Shown here piece by piece: positions 61,256 through 64,000 of a stretch of 64,000 nt of DNA (its first letter is position 1; every line of letters starts with the position of its first letter). The notes under the pieces were generated by a model. That model saw nothing but the letters and a program-made list of their open reading frames with translations. It was not told the origin of the DNA and searched no databases. The translations under genes and the position numbers were made by a program. This DNA comes from Zygnema cylindricum (Eukaryota > Streptophyta > Zygnematophyceae > Zygnematales > Zygnemataceae): the NCBI GenBank assembly GCA_037447655.1, contig JBBHKE010003237.1:93878-157877 (forward strand), in the 5' to 3' direction.

Positions 61256-62130
61256 CTCCCCTTATTTTCTAGTCTACTTTTGTGCCAACTCCCACTAAAC
61301 AAAATCAAAACAACAATAACAAAAATATTTTTTTTTTCTTCTTCTTTTCCTCTCATAAAACTGTAAATGAATAACCCCGTGTTTAAAGGGGTATATTAGA
61401 TGAGCCAAAATAAACATTGCGTCTTGTTGATCATTCATTTTATTTTGCATGCCACTATTCATAGCAACAAGTTTATCCACCAGATCCCTTTTCATCGGAG
61501 CAAAAACCAATTTCCTGCTTGCAGTTCCAACAGCCAGCCCCATCCCCAATCTACAACACATACCCAGATGCTAACCCTTTTACAGGCACATCTTCAAAAA
61601 TAACATCACACCATGTGGTGATATCAAATCCACCCTCCCCCAATTTTATCCAGAAATCATTAGCCCCTACTAAAGTCCTCATAAATTCTACATCTTCGGT
61701 ACTCATATTTTTATCCATGATAAATACCCCATTTTCTGAATTTTCCTCACTCTCTCCCATGGAATCCTTTCCACTATCACTTTCTATTTTGATTCCCACA
61801 AAATATTTCTCCTTCCCTAAACCTTTCATTAAATATTTCTCTTCTCCCCTATCTTTTGGAACCCCCTCTAGTTTTACTTTTCCCCTTTCCTCGAAATCCG
61901 TTGAAGTCTCCCTTTCCGATCAGTTTTCAGTTTTCGAAATATCTATGGAATTATCATCATTGAATTTATTTTTTCCTTTTTCACTTATAAATTCTAGATC
62001 TAAGTTTATTATTTCTAAGTCATACACTTTACACTCATTAACATCCCCAAGTACCTCATTTCTCTTTACTTACGTTATACCTCCAAAAGCACACTGTTGC
62101 CTTCGTGGAATTTCTGTGTGATTTTCACTC
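61256..62130 (-). pseudogene. B3 residual pol segments
   Basis: Reading right to left after RRQQCAFGGI: CKVYDLEIINLDLE linker, LMKGLGKEKYFVGIKIESD (the end of reverse transcriptase), EDVEFMRTLVGANDFWIKLG, FDITTWCDVIFEDVP and GLASGYVL of RNase H. The frame is open for 92 codons across three of the joins. Catalytic YVDD, integrase core and protease are absent, exactly as in B2. Confidence 0.7.
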
Positions 62131-63020
62131 TTCTCCATAGTACCGATGTGGAGAAGCTCGAAAACATCTTCATTCTCTTTCTCCTCGTCCCTTTCTTCCT
62201 CCCCGTCCACATTCCAACTTCTAAGTTCTTCCAAGCAAGGGCATTCCTCTATATAATGACGTTGTTTCCTACATAAAAAAAACTCGATTTTTCAAAGCTC
62301 CCCTTTCCTTTCTTCTCCCTCTCTTTACACCAAAGTTCCGATAAGGTTTACCTTTGTCTTTCTTCCTCTCATCACGCTTCCGCCAGTCATCATCATTCCT
62401 CTCATGACGCTTCCGCTGGTCACCCCCATTCCTAATATCACCCTTTCCCTTCTCACTACCAGCTGTCAATGCATTCACCCTGTGACTTCCCCTACGGAGC
62501 TCCAAAGTGCTTTCCCTCACAAGAATCATCCCCATGGTAATGCTCGAAGTCCATGAGGAGCCATCCATTTCTTGCATACGGTTGATTATGTTTTCGTACT
62601 CATCAGGGAGTTTAATGATTAGTGTGTTAATCTTTCTCTCCTCGGATTCTACATATCCCACACTAGCAAGCACAACATATAACGTAGCAATATCATTGCA
62701 AAACTCTATTATGCTACCGCCTTTATAAACATAGGCCTTTATTTCTTGTTTTACTAACTGCTGCCTCTGTATAGTCTCACTCTTATAAATCTGAAATAGT
62801 GTTTCCCAAATTTTCGAAGACTTGGATAGATTTAAAAGAGTGATAGCTATTGACTTAGACACATATCTAAGTATGAGATGTTTTGCTATAGTGTTTTTAT
62901 ACTCCCAATTTTTCATGTCATTTTCTTAAGTTTTAATCCCTACGAGTGGAACCATAGCCGCGAGCCTAGCTGCCCTCACCATAGGTGTCCCTTTATCTTT
63001 CTCCTTTATGCCTTCTGTTT
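62131..63020 (-). pseudogene. gag: B3 gag, N-terminus lost
   Basis: Open for 215 codons from 62916: NWEYKNTIAKHLILRYVSKS, core helices, KLPDEYENIINRMQEMDGSS, a basic Gly-Asp-Arg linker containing a tandem RKRHERNDDDW/RKRDERKKD repeat, and PYRNFG. The zinc knuckle continues in another frame (RQRHYIEECPCLEELRSW, about 62220-62275) with the first Cys pair lost. The N-terminal third is missing: at about 63021 gag joins LTR sequence. Confidence 0.75.
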
Positions 63021-63320
63021 TATCTTAGGGCCGTAGCGTGACCGGATAATAAGTTATCGAACCACATGAGTTTATCCTTTCATTGAGACCTAAGGGATAA
63101 GACATGCGGCTAAGCCGTACAGCCTATATATTCGAACACCTAGGATCAAATCTAATCAGGTCCAACATTTTGGTATATCTTTCTTTCTAATTCTTTCTTA
63201 CTATGGCAGCAAGCATGGCTATCTCTATCCTCCAATGACTACTACAAGTAAGGATGACTTTTGAAAACCATCAAACTAACACAGGGTAAATTCAGACCTA
63301 GAAAATACACAATTTCAACA
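63021..63320 (-). repeat. B3 5' LTR remnant
   Basis: 300 bp matching 60955-61255 of the 3' LTR, ending TTTCAACA. Box B-like AGGATCAAATC near 63142. Confidence 0.75.
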
Positions 63321-64000
63321 CCGTCTGTCAAGATCCCGATACCAGGTAGTTTTATCCGTTTAGTCTAGGGCTAGTGCTACGACATATGGGGCTTGATAAA
63401 TATTTAATCAGGGACATGGAGGATTTTCCACTTAATTAGATTACGCGTTATAGGACATAAAAACAGTAGTACTTTTAAGTACCGCACGAAACAAATATTA
63501 CAAACATTTATTACGACAGTGTGTATGAAATGTGGATATATATCGGACAACCGTGGTTAAACGTCGGCTTCGCGGAAACGATAACTTGGCGATTTGCGGT
63601 TGCCACCACTCCGGATGACACATGGCTACATTGTACGGGTTTGCTGAATTTTCGAAGTGCAAGACAATAAATTCGAATGTGACACCTGTCACATGTATGG
63701 CCCTGTCGTACACTTGCCATACATAAAGTACACCCGCGCCCATACTATTATGTACGATAAAGTCTTGTGATTGGCGCCATACTTCAGTAAAAGAGGTTTT
63801 AGAAAGGGAATAGGACTTCGAATATTTCAGGTAGGTAGCCGCCTCTTTGAGGGAGCACCTTGTACAAAAGGTCATCTTTGACCATTCATAACTATCAATT
63901 TACTTAACCATTTTTCAGTGATTCGTTTTGCTGCGAACTCAAGGGAGTTAAAGATACACAAAGGTATAGTTGGTCAAAGTTATTCCTTGCGAATGTGGTT
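63321..64000 (+). repeat. LTR downstream part, plus, running off the window
   Basis: Contains the leader landmarks of B/C LTRs: GTACAAAAGGTCATC near 63862, CAGTGATTCGTTTTGC and the hairpin AACTC-AAGG-GAGTT (63936-63949). It could be the continuation of the plus LTR at 59811-60035 split by B3, although no matching target duplication is visible. Confidence 0.6.

Larger units (their letters stand above)
60036..63320 (-). mobile_element. Element B3: non-autonomous copia derivative, 5' LTR truncated
   Basis: 3' LTR 60036-61255, internal 61256-63020, remnant of the 5' LTR 63021-63320. Same internal deletions as B2. The gag start, primer-binding site and gag-proximal part of the 5' LTR are lost. 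Confidence 0.78.

Overview
This is nuclear DNA of a land plant, most likely a seed plant with a large repeat-rich genome. Four things point there: a glycoside hydrolase family 1 (GH1) gene with the plant exon layout, dense nests of Ty1/copia LTR retrotransposons, a hAT transposase, and retrotransposon primer-binding sites complementary to the anticodon arm of plant initiator tRNA-Met. There is no bacterial or organellar gene set, rRNA gene or CRISPR array. The species cannot be named from the sequence.

Layout. (1) 1-3.9 kb: the 5' half of a minus-strand GH1 beta-glucosidase-like gene. Exons 1, 2, 3, 5 and 6 can be read between introns made almost wholly of microsatellites and purine or poly(A) tracts; exon 4 was not found, and the catalytic-Glu exons would lie left of the window. 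(2) 4.0-7.5 kb: gene-free, fold-back DNA: a roughly 3 kb structure with long inverted arms, two small Mutator-like units in its left arm, and a 220-bp MITE. (3) 7.6-13.7 kb: copia element A1 (+), full length with 5-bp target duplication, heavily mutated. (4) 14.0-16.2 kb: a decayed hAT transposase with one intron. (5) 16.2-20.4 kb: no recognisable gene. (6) 20.4-64 kb: a nest of copia elements. D1 (-) was split by E1 (-, TSD ACATA) and C1 (+, TSD AATAG); E1 was then split by B1 (+, TSD AAAAA), and C1 by a solo LTR (TSD GATTT). A2 (-) is interrupted by B2 (-), which itself carries another LTR. The right end (55-64 kb) holds truncated and head-to-head LTRs, a D/E chimera and B3 (-), a close structural relative of B2.

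How the parts relate. The elements encode gag (RNA-binding zinc knuckle), aspartic protease, DDE integrase, reverse transcriptase and RNase H in the copia order. No copy is intact; C1, B1 and E1 are the closest to coding capacity. The families share an unusual design. The gag ATG lies inside the LTR. The primer-binding site directly after the LTR (GGTTATGGGCCCACC) matches the anticodon arm rather than the 3' end of plant tRNA-iMet, and doubles as gag codons. A covarying hairpin sits between the TATA box and gag. Most LTRs also hold a tRNA-like box A/box B segment in antisense. B2 and B3 share the same internal deletions and look like one non-autonomous subfamily that would need enzymes supplied in trans.
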